Of a stretch of 6,844 nucleotides of DNA, positions 5,924 through 6,844 are shown piece after piece. Location of the stretch: assembly GCA_001803815.1 (NCBI GenBank), contig MHEL01000158.1, positions 2,050-8,893 on the forward strand, read 5' to 3'. Numbering within the stretch: the stretch's first letter is position 1; every line of letters starts with the position of its first letter. Source of the stretch: Nitrospirae bacterium RBG_19FT_COMBO_42_15. GTDB lineage: Bacteria > Nitrospirota > CAKKRA01 > 9FT-COMBO-42-15. The notes under the pieces are model-generated. The model saw only the letters and a program-made list of their open reading frames with translations. It was not told the DNA's origin and made no database searches. Made by a program: the position numbers and the translations under genes.

Positions 5924-6844
5924 ATGAGGATATGGATTAAGGCAATATCAGCAGTAGCAATTGTAATAGCAATAATGATTCTCGCAGCGCCTGATATCAC
6001 CGTGGCAGCAGGGGAAGAAAAGGCCGTATTAACAACAGCGCCTCAGGTGCCGCCCGCGATTAAGCGCACCACGACCGCAAAGGTAATAATAGAGATGGAG
6101 ACAAGAGAGGTGAAGGGGCAGCTTGCAGATGGCGTTGAATATGAATTCTGGACATTTAATGGGACAGTGCCAGGGCCATTTGTAAGGGTTCGCGCTGGAG
6201 ATACAATAGAATTCCGTTTAAAGAATAATGACAAAAGCAAGAACATCCATTCTATTGACATACATGCTGTAACCGGGCCTGGAGGCGGTGCAAAGGCAAC
6301 ACAAACCATTCCCGGCGGACAGACAGCATTTTCATGGAAGGCCTTAAACCCCGGTATATACATCTACCACTGTGCGACATCACATATACCAACACATATT
6401 GCAAACGGCATGTATGGATTGCTTCTTGTTGAGCCGGAAAAAGGGCTGCCAAAGGTGGATAAGGAATACTATATTGTTCAGGGTGATTTTTACACAGTTG
6501 GAAAGACAGGTGAGAAAGGGCTTCAGGCATTTTCATTGGACAAGGCAAAGGCAGAGCAGCCTGATTATGTAAAGTTTAACGCACTTGCTGCTCCTGGGAA
6601 TCTAAAAGCCGATGTCGGGGAGAAGGTGCGTTTATATATAGGTAATGGCGGGCCAAATCTGACATCAGCCTTTCATGTAATAGGAGAGATATTTGATGTT
6701 GTGTATCAACAGGGTGCAGTAGGCTCAGAGCCTGCGAAAAATGTCCAGACAACGTTAATACCGCCTGGCGGCGCTGCAATAGTTGACTTTAAGGTAGATG
6801 TGCCTGGCGCATATATACTTGTTGACCATGCAATATTCCGTGCA
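5924..6844 (+). CDS. nirK: Copper-containing nitrite reductase, 3' truncated by window edge
   Basis: The frame is open from the ATG at 5924 (ribosome binding site AGGAGA, 5911-5916) to the last base, giving 307 residues without a stop. A Sec signal peptide (about 1-29) directs it to the periplasm. Two cupredoxin domains follow, at about 50-172 and 180 to the end. All family copper ligands are visible: type 1 copper by H109, C150, H158 and M163; type 2 copper by H114, H149 and H302. The catalytic pair is D112 (in HSIDIH) and H251 (in FHVIGEIFD). [19 protein letters not shown] and ANGMYG are characteristic of NirK and distinguish it from laccases and other multicopper oxidases. The enzyme reduces nitrite to nitric oxide. 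The Cys-to-His spacing is compact (8 residues), with an extra His (H154) in the loop. Only a short C-terminal part, or an added fused domain, is missing. The preceding cytochrome c is the likely electron donor. Confidence 0.96.
   Translation, partial: MRIWIKAISAVAIVIAIMILAAPDITVAAGEEKAVLTTAPQVPPAIKRTTTAKVIIEMETREVKGQLADGVEYEFWTFNGTVPGPFVRVRAGDTIEFRLKNNDKSKNIHSIDIHAVTGPGGGAKATQTIPGGQTAFSWKALNPGIYIYHCATSHIPTHIANGMYGLLLVEPEKGLPKVDKEYYIVQGDFYTVGKTGEKGLQAFSLDKAKAEQPDYVKFNALAAPGNLKADVGEKVRLYIGNGGPNLTSAFHVIGEIFDVVYQQGAVGSEPAKNVQTTLIPPGGAAIVDFKVDVPGAYILVDHAIFRA

Noticed and set aside
6043..6779. Several minus-strand and alternative-frame open frames inside nirK
   Set aside because: They are shadows of the nirK frame, which has all family ligands; they lack ribosome binding sites and recognisable motifs.

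Overview
The window looks like chromosomal DNA from a Gram-negative-type bacterium that respires nitrogen oxides. The evidence is Sec signal peptides, a periplasmic c-type cytochrome and a copper nitrite reductase. The DNA is moderately AT-rich, with frequent AGG/AGA arginine codons and clear Shine-Dalgarno sequences. This would fit Nitrospirota or deltaproteobacterial-like lineages, but no marker gene fixes the taxonomy and this is a guess from style. All convincing genes are on the + strand.

Layout. (1) 1-552: the C-terminal 183 residues of a copper-exporting P1B-1 ATPase (CopA type). (2) 544-667: a long imperfect palindrome whose left arm contains the end and stop codon of copA. (3) 668-754: a good sigma-70-type promoter. 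(4) 755-1396: a secreted protein of unknown function with a YajG-like pattern, followed by a possible 31-codon gene (1411-1506) and a strong intrinsic terminator (1492-1532). (5) 1635-4595 and 4597-5259: a tightly coupled two-component system. The kinase is 986 residues with Cache, HAMP, three PAS domains, HisKA and HATPase. The regulator is a 220-residue NarL/LuxR-type protein. (6) 5260-5399: a regulatory intergenic region with small inverted repeats and a candidate promoter. (7) 5400-5864 and 5924-6844: a mono-heme cytochrome c followed by nirK, the copper nitrite reductase, which runs off the window after 307 codons with both copper sites present.

How the parts may work together. NirK reduces nitrite to nitric oxide in the periplasm, and the cytochrome c just upstream is the obvious candidate electron donor. 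The membrane sensor kinase and its regulator lie immediately upstream and are the best candidates for controlling these two genes in response to an external ligand (Cache domain) and perhaps an internal redox or metal signal (a PAS domain with a Cys-rich CxxCP motif). The copA end upstream adds a copper theme, but a palindrome and a strong terminator separate it from the nirK part, so a functional link is only suggestive.

The points most worth a second look are: the near-perfectly mirrored palindrome that includes the copA stop codon; the internal duplication of one PAS domain around an unrelated Cys-bearing PAS; the pairing of a HisKA-type kinase with a NarL-type regulator beside nirK; and the possible small gene that ends inside a terminator hairpin. 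I did not find evidence of a wholly new system.
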